From assembly GCA_905195085.1 (NCBI GenBank), contig CAJJUK010000019.1:1-29755 (forward strand): a stretch of 29,755 nt of DNA, read 5' to 3'. This document shows positions 15,895 to 24,324 of this stretch, in pieces. The notes under the pieces were generated by a model that saw only the letters and a program-made list of their open reading frames with translations, had not been told where the DNA came from and ran no database searches. The DNA comes from an uncultured Christensenella sp. (GTDB lineage: Bacteria > Bacillota > Clostridia > Christensenellales > UBA1242). Numbering within the stretch: position 1 is the first letter of the stretch; each line of letters opens with the position of its first letter. The position numbers were made by a program, and so were the translations under genes.

Positions 15895-16969
15895 GAGTGT
15901 TAACGCTTGGCAAATTGGTATTCTTTTGTTTATTCTTCTCTTTGCCAACAAAATTTTGGTTTTGCCGTCTTTGCTCTATGATGGTGCAAAGGTGGAGGCT
16001 TTTTTCATTCCTGTCATTCTTTTTGCTTTGGAATTGGGACTTCTTGTTTTGTTTTATAAGGTCAAAACAAAGTTTCCAACACAGTCTTTTGCAGAAATCA
16101 TCAAAGAACATCTTGGAAAAGTGGTTACATACATCGTTTTCATATTAATAATGGTCTTTTTCATTTGTAAGGCAGTGTTGTTGTATAATATAACTTACAT
16201 TTTTTTTAGAAACTTGATTTATAAAGAAGCGGACAATATTTTGTTTTTGTTCTGCTTTTTGCCTGTCATTAATCATCTTGCAATTTCGGGACTGAGAGTC
16301 ATGGGGAGAACTGCTCAATTGTTTTTCCCAGTTATTGTTGTCGTCACATTGTTTTGCATTGTTGTTGGCTTCTTTGGAATTGGAAGCATGCCTCTGTTTT
16401 TTGAGTCGTCATTTTCTGATGTGATGTTGACAGCATTTAAACACATTTCTTCCTTTGGAGATGTTTTGTTTTTGTTTGTTTTTATGGATAAAATTCAGAT
16501 TAAAAAGGGGCAGTGGAAGATTTTGTTTTCGCTTGCAGGAAGTGCGATGATTGTTGTTACAATAATTACGGTTGTTTTCATTTTTTCTTACACTTACACA
16601 TCTTTCATGCATCCTTATGCTCTTTTTGAAATTATGAGTTATGTCAAAGAGTATGGCGGACTTGGAAGAATTGATATCATTTCAATGATTGTGATTATTA
16701 TCTACACCTATTTCCATTTGGCAATTTATCTTAAGGCTTTTATGGCATCATTCAATGTTGTGTTTAGGAAAATTGATGAAATCTATTCTGTTTTGACATT
16801 CAATTTTCTCTTTTTGATTTTTATCAATTTTTTGGTTCTAAATCTTGAAAAGGCAGTTTTTTACGGGGAGGATATTTTGCCGTATTTCTCGGTGATTTCT
16901 TTCATCATAATTCCTCTTGTTTGTCTTGTGCTTTTGTGTTTCAAGCACAGGAAAAAGCGAGGTGATTGA
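15878..16969 (+). CDS. GerB-family germinant receptor permease-like subunit
   Basis: Ten-helix membrane protein (363 residues) of the endospore germination permease family in the APC superfamily; in known receptors this subunit binds the nutrient germinant. Hydrophobic helices fill the chain, beginning AWQIGILLFILLFANKILVLP. The short cytoplasmic loops carry Lys/Arg, and the tail HRKKRGD is cytoplasmic. The ATG at 15878 has AAGGA 8 bases upstream, inside the A-subunit gene. The stop at 16967-16969 lies two bases before the C-subunit ATG. Gene order A-B-C is the standard single-operon layout. Confidence 0.94.
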   Translation: MTVKDKSVNAWQIGILLFILLFANKILVLPSLLYDGAKVEAFFIPVILFALELGLLVLFYKVKTKFPTQSFAEIIKEHLGKVVTYIVFILIMVFFICKAVLLYNITYIFFRNLIYKEADNILFLFCFLPVINHLAISGLRVMGRTAQLFFPVIVVVTLFCIVVGFFGIGSMPLFFESSFSDVMLTAFKHISSFGDVLFLFVFMDKIQIKKGQWKILFSLAGSAMIVVTIITVVFIFSYTYTSFMHPYALFEIMSYVKEYGGLGRIDIISMIVIIIYTYFHLAIYLKAFMASFNVVFRKIDEIYSVLTFNFLFLIFINFLVLNLEKAVFYGEDILPYFSVISFIIIPLVCLVLLCFKHRKKRGD

Positions 16970-16971
16970 AG

Positions 16972-18225
16972 ATGAAGGAATATTTGAAAAATATCTATAA
17001 GACACCCATGGTTTTTGTTTTTATTCTAACCACAATCATTTATGGCTTTAATGCTTTGGGTATGACGGCAGAGATTAATCGCTACGCAATTGTTTCTGCC
17101 ATCGGAATTGACAGTTCTGATGATGAAGAAAGCAAATTTGAAATCTCTCTTTTGACATTTATTCCAATCGCTGAACAAACTTTCACAGAAACATACAAAG
17201 TGGTTTCTGCAAAAGGGAAAAGTCTTTCTGAAGCAATGGATTATGCTGGTCTTCACATTGGAAGGGAAGTGGGGCTTTCTCATGTCAAATTGATTGTTTT
17301 GAATGAAGAGTTGGTTCATGAAGACATCACAAAATTTTTGGATTATTTATCTAGAAGCAGACATATGTCGTCAAGCACAAAACTTGTCATCACAGATTCT
17401 TCTGCAAAAGAATTTTTGCAGGTGGCCGAGCAACTTGACAGCCAAAGTTCAATCAAAGTGAGCGAACTTATTACATATAATAATGAATACATTTATGCCA
17501 CTGATTCCACTTTGGAAACTTTTTTCAAAGGGTTGTTTGGTCCTACAAGAGTCAGTCTTGTTCCTTACATTATTTTGGAAGATGAAAGCACAAGTGGCTT
17601 TGCGGTCTCGTCTTCTGGTGGATCTGGAAATGGAAACGGTGGAACTCAGAGCAAAACGGGTCAAGCAGAGAGTTCACAAGAGAAAAAAATTGTCAACAAT
17701 GGAGAAACAATCGTGTTGAAAGATGCTGTGGAAAAAGTGAAAATTTCTGGCAAAGATATTGAAAAAATCAATTTGATTAGAGGGGATTTTAACACTGGGA
17801 CTATTGATATTGAAAATTTTAGTGATGAAAATTTTGATGAAGCAAACTTGACTTTTGAAATCTTTGATAAAAGACTGAGAAACAAAGTTACATACCAAAA
17901 CGGAATTCCAATTTTTCAAATTGACATGGAGTTGTCTCTTACTTTGACAGAAGTTGAAAACAAAAATGGTATGATTGAAGAGAATGTGGAATTTTTCACA
18001 ATAACGCCAGAAGCATTGGAGGCAATTGAACAAAAAGTTAGGAAGTCTGTTATGGAAGGTGTTGAAATTATGAGAGATAATCAGATTGATGTGATTGATT
18101 TTTACACCATTATGCACAACTCAGACAAAAAGTCTTTCAACAAATTCCTTAGTTCTTTGGAAGACGAAGACAACTACCTAAGTCACATGGTTTTTAAGGT
18201 CAGTGTCAAAGTTTATTCAAAATAA
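16972..18225 (+). CDS. Ger(x)C-family germination protein lacking the lipoprotein cysteine
   Basis: C subunit of the germinant receptor, 417 residues. After a hydrophobic N-terminal segment (about 12-30) the protein reads GMTAEINRYAIVSAIGID, which aligns with the usual GCWDxxEI...AIVxGIGID start of mature GerC. The lipid-carrying Cys is Met, and no Cys occurs anywhere in the protein, so it must be anchored by an uncleaved helix or not anchored. A Gly/Ser/Asn-rich linker (near 213-235) splits the N-terminal domains from the C-terminal GerC domain. The ATG at 16972 is chosen over the TTG at 16966 because GAGGTGA ends about 6 bases upstream. Confidence 0.93.
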   Translation: MKEYLKNIYKTPMVFVFILTTIIYGFNALGMTAEINRYAIVSAIGIDSSDDEESKFEISLLTFIPIAEQTFTETYKVVSAKGKSLSEAMDYAGLHIGREVGLSHVKLIVLNEELVHEDITKFLDYLSRSRHMSSSTKLVITDSSAKEFLQVAEQLDSQSSIKVSELITYNNEYIYATDSTLETFFKGLFGPTRVSLVPYIILEDESTSGFAVSSSGGSGNGNGGTQSKTGQAESSQEKKIVNNGETIVLKDAVEKVKISGKDIEKINLIRGDFNTGTIDIENFSDENFDEANLTFEIFDKRLRNKVTYQNGIPIFQIDMELSLTLTEVENKNGMIEENVEFFTITPEALEAIEQKVRKSVMEGVEIMRDNQIDVIDFYTIMHNSDKKSFNKFLSSLEDEDNYLSHMVFKVSVKVYSK

Positions 18226-18283
18226 TTTCGTATTTTTTATAGGTATTTTGACATAAAATTTTTTGTAAACACCCTTTGTTTTG

Positions 18284-18447
18284 TTGTATTATTTTTTCTT
18301 TTGTGATAGAATATCCTAGTATATTATTACAAGAAATGAAACCTCATTATAAAAGCATGTTTATTTGGTGGTTTTGGTCTGAATATAGTTGTGGGTACAA
18401 AAGATATAACTTAGGTTTGGACTGACTTGTAAAAATAAGGAGTGTGT
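18284..18447 (+). promoter_or_regulatory. ftsH promoter and roughly 130-base 5' leader
   Basis: TTGTAT (18284-18289), 17 bases, TAGAAT (18307-18312) would start transcription near 18319. The leader holds an AAACCT block (about 18340) that could pair with either GGTTT (about 18371) or AGGTTT (about 18413), and an AAGGAG (18437-18442) 5 bases before the ATG. No known riboswitch class is recognised. Confidence 0.45.
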
Positions 18448-20712
18448 ATGAACGATAAAAAACAACAAGGAGGCTTTAAACTTTCTTATGTGATTGTTCT
18501 TTTGGTGATTGTCCTTTTGTTTTCACTTCTGTTTGTTGATTTTGGAAACAATGGCTTGAGACTCACTCAAAGTGAAGTTTTTGACATGATTAAAGGAACT
18601 TACACAAGTGAAGAAGGACCTCAGCAAGCAAGTTTTATTTATTTCAAAAATGGAACGGGCTATATTTTGATTGATGGTTCAAAATATAAAGAAAACCAAA
18701 TTCCAACCTATTCTGACTATTATTTCAAATATGATTCGGAATTCAAAAGTCAGTTGGTGACTTACATTGAAGAAAATGATACGGCAGTAAGATATGATTA
18801 TGCACCTGCTGGTGTAAGTTTTTGGGACGTTTTGATGCCTATCCTTTATATTTGCTTTGCTATCTTCATCTTCTGGATGCTCTTTAGAATGCTTAAAGGG
18901 GCAAACAGCGGAGCAATGAACTTTGGCAAAACAAAAGTTAAGTCTTATGCTATGTCCAAAGTTAAGTTCTCTGACATCGCTGGAATGGACGAAGAAAAAG
19001 CTGAACTTCAAGAAATTGTTGAGTTCTTGAAAAATCCAAAGAAATTTACTGACCTCGGTGCAAGAATCCCTAAGGGGGTTTTGCTTGTTGGTCAACCAGG
19101 AACTGGTAAGACACTTCTTGCAAGAGCGGTTGCAGGGGAAAGCAAAGTGCCTTTCATCTCAATAAGTGGTTCTGATTTTGTGGAGATGTTTGTTGGTGTT
19201 GGAGCATCAAGAGTGCGTGATTTGTTTGACCAAGCAAAGAAAAACAAACCTTGCATTGTGTTTATTGATGAAATTGATGCTGTTGGACGTCAAAGAGGAG
19301 CTGGACTTGGTGGCGGAAATGATGAAAGAGAACAGACATTGAACCAACTTTTGGTGGAGATGGATGGTTTTGAACCTAACGAAGGAATCATCGTTTTGGC
19401 TGCAACAAACAGAAGTGATGTTTTGGATCCTGCTTTGATGCGTCCAGGTCGTTTCGACAGACAAATCTATGTTCACATTCCTGATGTTAAGGGAAGAGAA
19501 GGCATCTTGAAAATTCATGCAAGAAACAAACCTCTTGATGAATCTGTTGATTTCAACGTTTTGGCAAGAATCACGACAGGCTTTACTGGTGCAGACATTG
19601 AAAATATGTTGAACGAGGCAGCAATCCTTGCAGCAAGAGCTGGAAGACCAAAGATCATCATGGAAGATATCACTGAAGGTATCAACAAAGTTATCATGGG
19701 ACCTCAAAAGAAGAGCAGACTTTTGACAGATAAAGAAAGAAAACTTACTGCTTATCATGAAGCTGGTCACACCATTGTTGCAAAGAAGATGAAACATTGT
19801 GAAGATGTTCAAGAAGTTTCAATCATTCCTCGTGGCAATGCAGGTGGTTACACAATGAGTCGTCCTGAAAATGACGATATGACAATGTCGTATAACAAAG
19901 CAAATGACACCATTGCGATGAGCATGGGAGGACGAATTGCAGAAGAGTTGATTTTCAAAGATATCACAAGTGGAGCATCTTCTGACATTCAACACGCAAC
20001 CAAAATTGCTAGAGCAATGGTCTATGATTGGGGTATGAGCAAGAAGATTGGGTTTTTGTCACTTGGAGATTCAACGCAAGTGTTTATTGGCAGAGATTAT
20101 CAAACAAAGAATGATTTCTCTGAAAAACTTGCTGGAATTGCTGACGATGAAATTATGTCAATTTTGAATAATAACTATAAAAGAGCAAAAGATGTTCTTT
20201 CTGAAAATATTGAAATCTTGCATGAAATGGCAAAACTTTTGCTTGCTAGAGAAACTATTTACAAAGAAGAAGTAGATATGGTTTTGGCAGGTAAGAAAAC
20301 AGAAGAAATTGTCAAAATAATGGAAGAAAAAGAAAAACAACAGAAAGAGAAAGAATCAAAAATAAGAGCCGAAAAAGAAAAATTTGATAAACTTGAAAGT
20401 TTTAGAAAGAAGATTGCTGAAGGTGAAAGACTTGTTAAAATGGGGATAATTACTGAGGCAGAACTTGACAATTTGAAGAAAGAATTTTTGGAATTTGAAA
20501 AATCCTTAAATCAAACACAAGAAGATTCTGTTAAAACCGAAAAAGAACCAAAAAAAGTTGAAAACAAAGAAAAAACTGAGAATGAAAAGGTTGAAGAAAA
20601 TAAGGTTAAGACAGTAAAAAGAACAACAACAAGAAAAACAACGACTAAAAAACCTGCTGAAGAGGTTGAAAAGAAAGAAGAAAAAGACAACAAAAATGAC
20701 GAGGAAGGCTGA
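18448..20712 (+). CDS. ftsH: ATP-dependent zinc metalloprotease FtsH
   Basis: Membrane AAA+ protease that extracts and degrades damaged or regulatory membrane proteins. The 754-residue protein has two membrane helices (about 8-28 and 130-150) around a small outside domain. The AAA module has Walker A GQPGTGKT (215-222), a FIDEIDAVG Walker B and an intact RPGRFDR second region of homology. The protease has HEAGH (437-441) with Asp513 as the third zinc ligand. The last 150 residues or so form an unusually long Lys/Glu-rich coiled-coil and low-complexity tail with Thr-Lys repeats. The ATG at 18448 is preferred to the GTG at 18442, which overlaps the SD. The stop overlaps the start of the next gene (TGATG). 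Confidence 0.97.
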   Translation: MNDKKQQGGFKLSYVIVLLVIVLLFSLLFVDFGNNGLRLTQSEVFDMIKGTYTSEEGPQQASFIYFKNGTGYILIDGSKYKENQIPTYSDYYFKYDSEFKSQLVTYIEENDTAVRYDYAPAGVSFWDVLMPILYICFAIFIFWMLFRMLKGANSGAMNFGKTKVKSYAMSKVKFSDIAGMDEEKAELQEIVEFLKNPKKFTDLGARIPKGVLLVGQPGTGKTLLARAVAGESKVPFISISGSDFVEMFVGVGASRVRDLFDQAKKNKPCIVFIDEIDAVGRQRGAGLGGGNDEREQTLNQLLVEMDGFEPNEGIIVLAATNRSDVLDPALMRPGRFDRQIYVHIPDVKGREGILKIHARNKPLDESVDFNVLARITTGFTGADIENMLNEAAILAARAGRPKIIMEDITEGINKVIMGPQKKSRLLTDKERKLTAYHEAGHTIVAKKMKHCEDVQEVSIIPRGNAGGYTMSRPENDDMTMSYNKANDTIAMSMGGRIAEELIFKDITSGASSDIQHATKIARAMVYDWGMSKKIGFLSLGDSTQVFIGRDYQTKNDFSEKLAGIADDEIMSILNNNYKRAKDVLSENIEILHEMAKLLLARETIYKEEVDMVLAGKKTEEIVKIMEEKEKQQKEKESKIRAEKEKFDKLESFRKKIAEGERLVKMGIITEAELDNLKKEFLEFEKSLNQTQEDSVKTEKEPKKVENKEKTENEKVEENKVKTVKRTTTRKTTTKKPAEEVEKKEEKDNKNDEEG

Positions 20713-21587
20713 TGGAAGAGAAAGATGTAATTCAACCACAAAATGAAGAACAAAATGAGAATGTTGAAGTTGTTGCAAATGACAACAATCAAAAGCAAAC
20801 TGCGGAATTAATGATTGAAGCAAAGAAAGAAGCAGTTGAAATCAAGAAGGCTAAGACAAAGAAGAAGTCTAAATATGAGGATTTGTCTGAATACGAAGGG
20901 CTTTCTGATGATGAGTTGTATGCAAAAATTCAAACTCAAAAACTCTTAAAAAAGAAACAAAATAAGAAAATTGCAACAATTATTGGAATGGGATTTGCTT
21001 TTGTTTTGGCAGTTGTCATTATTATTTTGGCGGCAGTTCCTGTGAGCTTGAAACCAAGATGTATGGTTAGTGGTTTTGACAGTGTTGCATTATATCCTGG
21101 AAACACTAATGGTGTTTCATACACTTATGACGAGCAAGGTTATGACGATTTTATGAAAGTTTACAACAAAGCTTTCAGCCAACCATATATCTCAGCAATC
21201 TTCAGTGGAAGTTTGTTTAGTTATTCAATTGAAGAAAATGGTGATTCTGTTTCAAGTGTGATTGGCTCTGGGGGTTCTCTTATTCAAAACAAAACATACT
21301 TTGTTCGTTTAAGATATGCGGAAGAACAGACCTTCACATATCAGAATGGAAGAGTTTACAAGTCAAGATACAGCAATTCAAAATGGCCAGATGGAAAACT
21401 TACTTTCACAGATGTTTATTTTGAAGTTAGTCAAACAGAAGGTGTTAAAGAAACAAAAGTTTATGTTGTTGCAAAATATCCAAAATTTGATGGAAACGAT
21501 CAAGTTGGAACAGATGAATATATCATCACCATCACAGTCAAAGCAAATACTCATTTGATTTATGATGCTTGGAGTGATTTAACTTAA
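20712..21587 (+). CDS. Single-pass membrane protein coupled to ftsH
   Basis: I do not recognise the family. The 291-residue protein starts with about 85 cytoplasmic residues, very rich in Glu, Lys, Asn and Gln. One membrane helix follows (about 89-110, IGMGFAFVLAVVIIILAAV), then about 180 extracytoplasmic residues in a beta-strand pattern with many Tyr and Ser. It starts within the ftsH stop codon (TGATG) and so is translationally coupled; GGAAGG in the end of ftsH can serve as its SD. This linkage suggests an FtsH adaptor, substrate or membrane partner, but that is inference from position. The charged N-terminus matches the composition of the FtsH tail. A terminator follows at once. Confidence 0.75.
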   Translation: MEEKDVIQPQNEEQNENVEVVANDNNQKQTAELMIEAKKEAVEIKKAKTKKKSKYEDLSEYEGLSDDELYAKIQTQKLLKKKQNKKIATIIGMGFAFVLAVVIIILAAVPVSLKPRCMVSGFDSVALYPGNTNGVSYTYDEQGYDDFMKVYNKAFSQPYISAIFSGSLFSYSIEENGDSVSSVIGSGGSLIQNKTYFVRLRYAEEQTFTYQNGRVYKSRYSNSKWPDGKLTFTDVYFEVSQTEGVKETKVYVVAKYPKFDGNDQVGTDEYIITITVKANTHLIYDAWSDLT

Positions 21588-21608
21588 AAAAGCCTTTTGG
21601 CTTTTTTT
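21586..21608 (+). terminator. Intrinsic terminator of the ftsH transcript
   Basis: AAAAAAGCC and GGCTTTTTT pair around TTTT, with a T run; it begins at the stop codon of the preceding gene. Confidence 0.85.
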
Positions 21609-21682
21609 GTTTGCTTAGAATTTGTTATTTTTTTGCATGAAATTAAAAATTCTTAAAATATTGAATTTTCTTTAATTTTTTG

Positions 21683-21711
21683 TTGACAAAATGTGGTTTT
21701 GCTGTTATAAT
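21683..21711 (+). promoter_or_regulatory. Strong promoter of rplJL
   Basis: Perfect TTGACA (21683-21688), 17 bases, perfect TATAAT (21706-21711). This is the closest-to-consensus promoter in the window, as expected for ribosomal protein genes. Start near 21718. Confidence 0.9.
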
Positions 21712-21717
21712 AATGCA

Positions 21718-21855
21718 GTATTAAAAATCTTCCGAAGACCGCAAGTGCGTTTTCGCGTAAACACTTTTGTGTGCTTGCCGAGGAAAAGTATGGTGATTGA
21801 TTTTTCTATCTCTGTGACTTTTCCTAGGTTACAGAGATTTTTTAATGCTTATAAA
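21718..21855 (+). ncRNA. L10 ribosomal protein leader with attenuator
   Basis: The leader carries the L10-binding kink-turn signature: CCGAAGACCGCAAGTGCG (from about 21732) paired over a distance with GTGTGCTTGCCGAGG (ends about 21783). Downstream, ATCTCTGTGAC (21808-21818) and GTTACAGAGAT (21828-21838) form an 11-bp terminator stem followed by T residues, ahead of rplJ. AGGAAAAG (21781-21788) is fully complementary to CTTTTCCT (21818-21825) in the terminator loop, giving an apparent switch: L10-L12 binding would favour termination. This is the known autoregulation of rplJL. Confidence 0.9.
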
Positions 21856-21885
21856 CACAAAATCTTATTAAAAGGAGGTATGGAC

Positions 21886-22401
21886 ATGAGTGCTAATTTA
21901 GAGGCTAAAAAACTTGTTGTTGAAGAAATTAAAGAAAAATTCTCCAAAGCAAAAACTATTGCCTTTGTTGACTACCGTGGAATTACTGTTGCTGAAGACA
22001 CTGCTCTTCGTAGAAAATTCCGCCAAAACGGTTGTGATTACAAAGTTTACAAAAATCGCTTGATGTTGAAAGCACTTTCTGACCTTGGTATTGAGTGTCC
22101 TGTAAATTACTTTGAAGGCACTACTGCTGTTGCTATTGGATATGAAGATGAAGTTGCTGCTGCTAAAATTGTTTGTGACTTTATCAACGATTCAAAGAAA
22201 ATGGCTATCAAATTTGGAATTTTGAATGGTGTTAGCGTTGACGCTCACAACATCGAGGAACTTGCAAAACTTCCATCAAAGGAAGAATTGATTGCAAAAC
22301 TTCTTGGAACTTTGAACAATACTGCTTCAAGTTTGTGCAGAGTTCTCTCAGCTCCAACTCGTGGGCTGGTTGTTGCTTTGAATGCGGTTGCAACAAAATA
22401 G
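21886..22401 (+). CDS. rplJ: 50S ribosomal protein L10
   Basis: Base of the ribosomal stalk: binds 23S rRNA with its N-terminal domain and carries L7/L12 dimers on its C-terminal helix. The 171-residue length is normal. The landmarks FVDYRGITVAED and the YKVYKNRLMLKAL RNA-binding segment are typical. The ATG at 21886 is used because AAAGGAGG (21871-21878) is 7 bases away; the ATG at 21880 is one base from the SD. Its own product represses it through the leader. Neither rplK nor rplA is upstream. Confidence 0.98.
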   Translation: MSANLEAKKLVVEEIKEKFSKAKTIAFVDYRGITVAEDTALRRKFRQNGCDYKVYKNRLMLKALSDLGIECPVNYFEGTTAVAIGYEDEVAAAKIVCDFINDSKKMAIKFGILNGVSVDAHNIEELAKLPSKEELIAKLLGTLNNTASSLCRVLSAPTRGLVVALNAVATK

Positions 22402-22464
22402 TCTTTTCTGACTTAAATCAAAAAATCGCATAAAAATAGAGTTTTTTAAAAGGAGATAATTAAA

Positions 22465-22842
22465 ATGGCTGATATTAAAAATATTGTTGAAGAAATCAAA
22501 AAATTGACTATCGTTGAAGTTTCTGAACTTGTTAAAGCTTTGGAAGAAGAATTTGGTGTTAGCGCTGCTGCTCCAGTTGCAGTTGCTGCTGCTCCAGCTG
22601 CTGGTGCTGCTGCTCCAGCTGCAGAAGAAAAGAGCGAATTTAACGTATTCTTGAAAGAAGTTGGTGCAAACAAAATCGCTGTTATCAAAGTTGTTAGAGA
22701 AGTTACAGGTCTTGGACTTTCTGAAGCTAAAGCTATCGTTGATGGCGCACCAAAGATGGTTAAAGAAAACGTTCCTGCAGCACAAGCTAAAGAATTTGAA
22801 GCTAAATTCAAAGAAGCTGGCGCCGTTGTTGAATTGAAGTAA
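22465..22842 (+). CDS. rplL: 50S ribosomal protein L7/L12
   Basis: Stalk protein that recruits translation factors to the ribosome. The 125 residues comprise an N-terminal dimerisation domain, an Ala/Pro-rich hinge (about 35-53) and a C-terminal domain with the factor-binding segment GLGLSEAKAIVDGAPKMVKE. GGAG lies close upstream of the ATG. It lies 63 bases after rplJ in the same operon. A terminator follows directly, and rpoB does not follow as it does in many bacteria. Confidence 0.98.
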   Translation: MADIKNIVEEIKKLTIVEVSELVKALEEEFGVSAAAPVAVAAAPAAGAAAPAAEEKSEFNVFLKEVGANKIAVIKVVREVTGLGLSEAKAIVDGAPKMVKENVPAAQAKEFEAKFKEAGAVVELK

Positions 22843-22879
22843 TTTAAGAATATAAAAATATTAATTTGATTTTGTGTTT

Positions 22880-22916
22880 AAAAAAATACGCTCAAAAGAT
22901 TGAGTGTATTTTTTTA
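22880..22916. terminator. Terminator after rplL
   Basis: AATACGCTCAA (22885-22895) and TTGAGTGTATT (22900-22910) pair with one wobble, flanked by A and T runs. It can stop both rplL and the converging M16 peptidase transcript. Confidence 0.88.
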
Positions 22917-22931
22917 TTTTATTTATTGGTC

Positions 22932-24272
22932 TTATTTTGAATTTTTTTGTTTTCTTCTGTTTGATTTTTGGGGTGCAGAAGTTAATATTTTTTGGATTTC
23001 TTCATAACTATAAAATTTGTCTGGGGTGGAATCTGTCAAAATTGCAGCATAAACAATTTCTGGTGATGAAAAGACCTTTTGGCAGAATGTTTGCAGTTGC
23101 TCGGGTGTTATTTGCTCATAAAACTTTTTACTTTCTTTTTTATATTTGCGAGATAATATGATGTCTCCATAGCATAGGTATTCTCTGAATAGTGAGCTTG
23201 GGTATATGTTTCGAATCCTTTCGTCTTTGCTTAGTTTTCTGTTTTGCTTTATTTTTTCAATTATTGTTTGTTCAACTGGGGTGGTTCTTAATTCCTCGAA
23301 CAGTTCTCCGACTTTTGTTATCACTTTGTTGACATTGTCGCTTGAGCAACCAAAATTGATTCCTATTGTGTAGTTTGAAGGTATGCAGTCTGCCCACATA
23401 TTGACGCTGTAAACAAGTCCATTGTCACGAAGTTTTGATGTTAGTTTTCCATTTAAACTGTTGCAAACTGAGCACAGCATTGATGCAAGATTGTCTGTTT
23501 CCATTGATTCCAAAGATTTATCAAGCTTGATGCAAAGACGACAATTAGATTTGTTGAAAGGAAAGTTTTCAATGTTAAGATTTCCTTCTCTGTCAATCTT
23601 GTTTGTGATATTTTTGTCAACAGGATAATTTGGATTGCTTTTGAGTTTACTGATGAAGTACTTTTCGGCAAGTCGCTTGGCCTTGTTATACGAAATTCCG
23701 CCTTCAATTGTGATGATGAAGTTTTGAGAAATGAAAGTTTCTTCCTTGAACTTTTTAAGTGGCTTTGCTGACACTTGTTCAATTTCTTCTTCACTTCCTA
23801 AAACGACAGTGTTGGAGTTATATTTGCTGGAGACTGCCCTCAAAAATGTGAAATATGAAATCGCGTCAGGATTGTTTAATTTTCTTACTAATTCTTGTTT
23901 GATTACACCTTTTTCTGTGGCAATTGATTTGGCAGAAAATTTGGTGTTTAAAAGCATCTCGGCAGAAAGTTTAAAACATGGTTCCAATGCTTTGTTTGAA
24001 CGACAAAAATCAATTTCAGTGTAGAATGGACTGGTTCTTCCGTTATACATGGAAAATGTGTTGATCATGTCTTGTTTGAGTTGTTCTGTGGTTCGATTTT
24101 CTGTTTCTTTGAAAAACATATGCTCACAGAAGTGGGCGGTTGGTTCTGGATACTTATCTCTGTTTTCTCCAAAAACAAAGCCGGCAATGACTGATGTGTG
24201 TTTACGTTTACATTTTCGATATATTAATGTTGCGCCATTCTTATAAATTTTTCTTTTTGGGATTGAAAGCAT
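22932..24272 (-). CDS. M16-family zinc peptidase
   Basis: Predicted cytoplasmic zinc peptidase or processing peptidase of the pitrilysin (M16) family. The 446 residues fit a two-domain half-clam subunit. The inverted zinc motif HFCEH is at 47-51 (His47 and His51 ligands, Glu50 catalytic), and Glu127 in EKGVIKQEL, 76 residues later, is the likely third ligand, so it appears active. The second domain (from about 200) lacks the motif, as usual. GGAGG lies 8 bases before the ATG at 24270-24272. It is 52 bases downstream of the nucleoside hydrolase gene on the same strand and probably shares its promoter. Only one M16 gene is present here, although many Firmicutes carry two in tandem. Confidence 0.92.
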   Translation of the reverse strand: MLSIPKRKIYKNGATLIYRKCKRKHTSVIAGFVFGENRDKYPEPTAHFCEHMFFKETENRTTEQLKQDMINTFSMYNGRTSPFYTEIDFCRSNKALEPCFKLSAEMLLNTKFSAKSIATEKGVIKQELVRKLNNPDAISYFTFLRAVSSKYNSNTVVLGSEEEIEQVSAKPLKKFKEETFISQNFIITIEGGISYNKAKRLAEKYFISKLKSNPNYPVDKNITNKIDREGNLNIENFPFNKSNCRLCIKLDKSLESMETDNLASMLCSVCNSLNGKLTSKLRDNGLVYSVNMWADCIPSNYTIGINFGCSSDNVNKVITKVGELFEELRTTPVEQTIIEKIKQNRKLSKDERIRNIYPSSLFREYLCYGDIILSRKYKKESKKFYEQITPEQLQTFCQKVFSSPEIVYAAILTDSTPDKFYSYEEIQKILTSAPQKSNRRKQKNSK

Positions 24273-24324
24273 GTTTTTCCTCCACTTTTAGTTTTGTCAA
24301 ATTTTTTATCTTTATTGATGTTGA

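Noticed and set aside
18313..18447. Known riboswitch in the ftsH leader
   Set aside because: Only short AAACC/GGTTT pairings are seen; no conserved core of any riboswitch I know.
22561..22625. GCTGCTGCTCCAGC repeat-like block
   Set aside because: It encodes the normal Ala/Pro hinge of L7/L12, not an independent repeat element.
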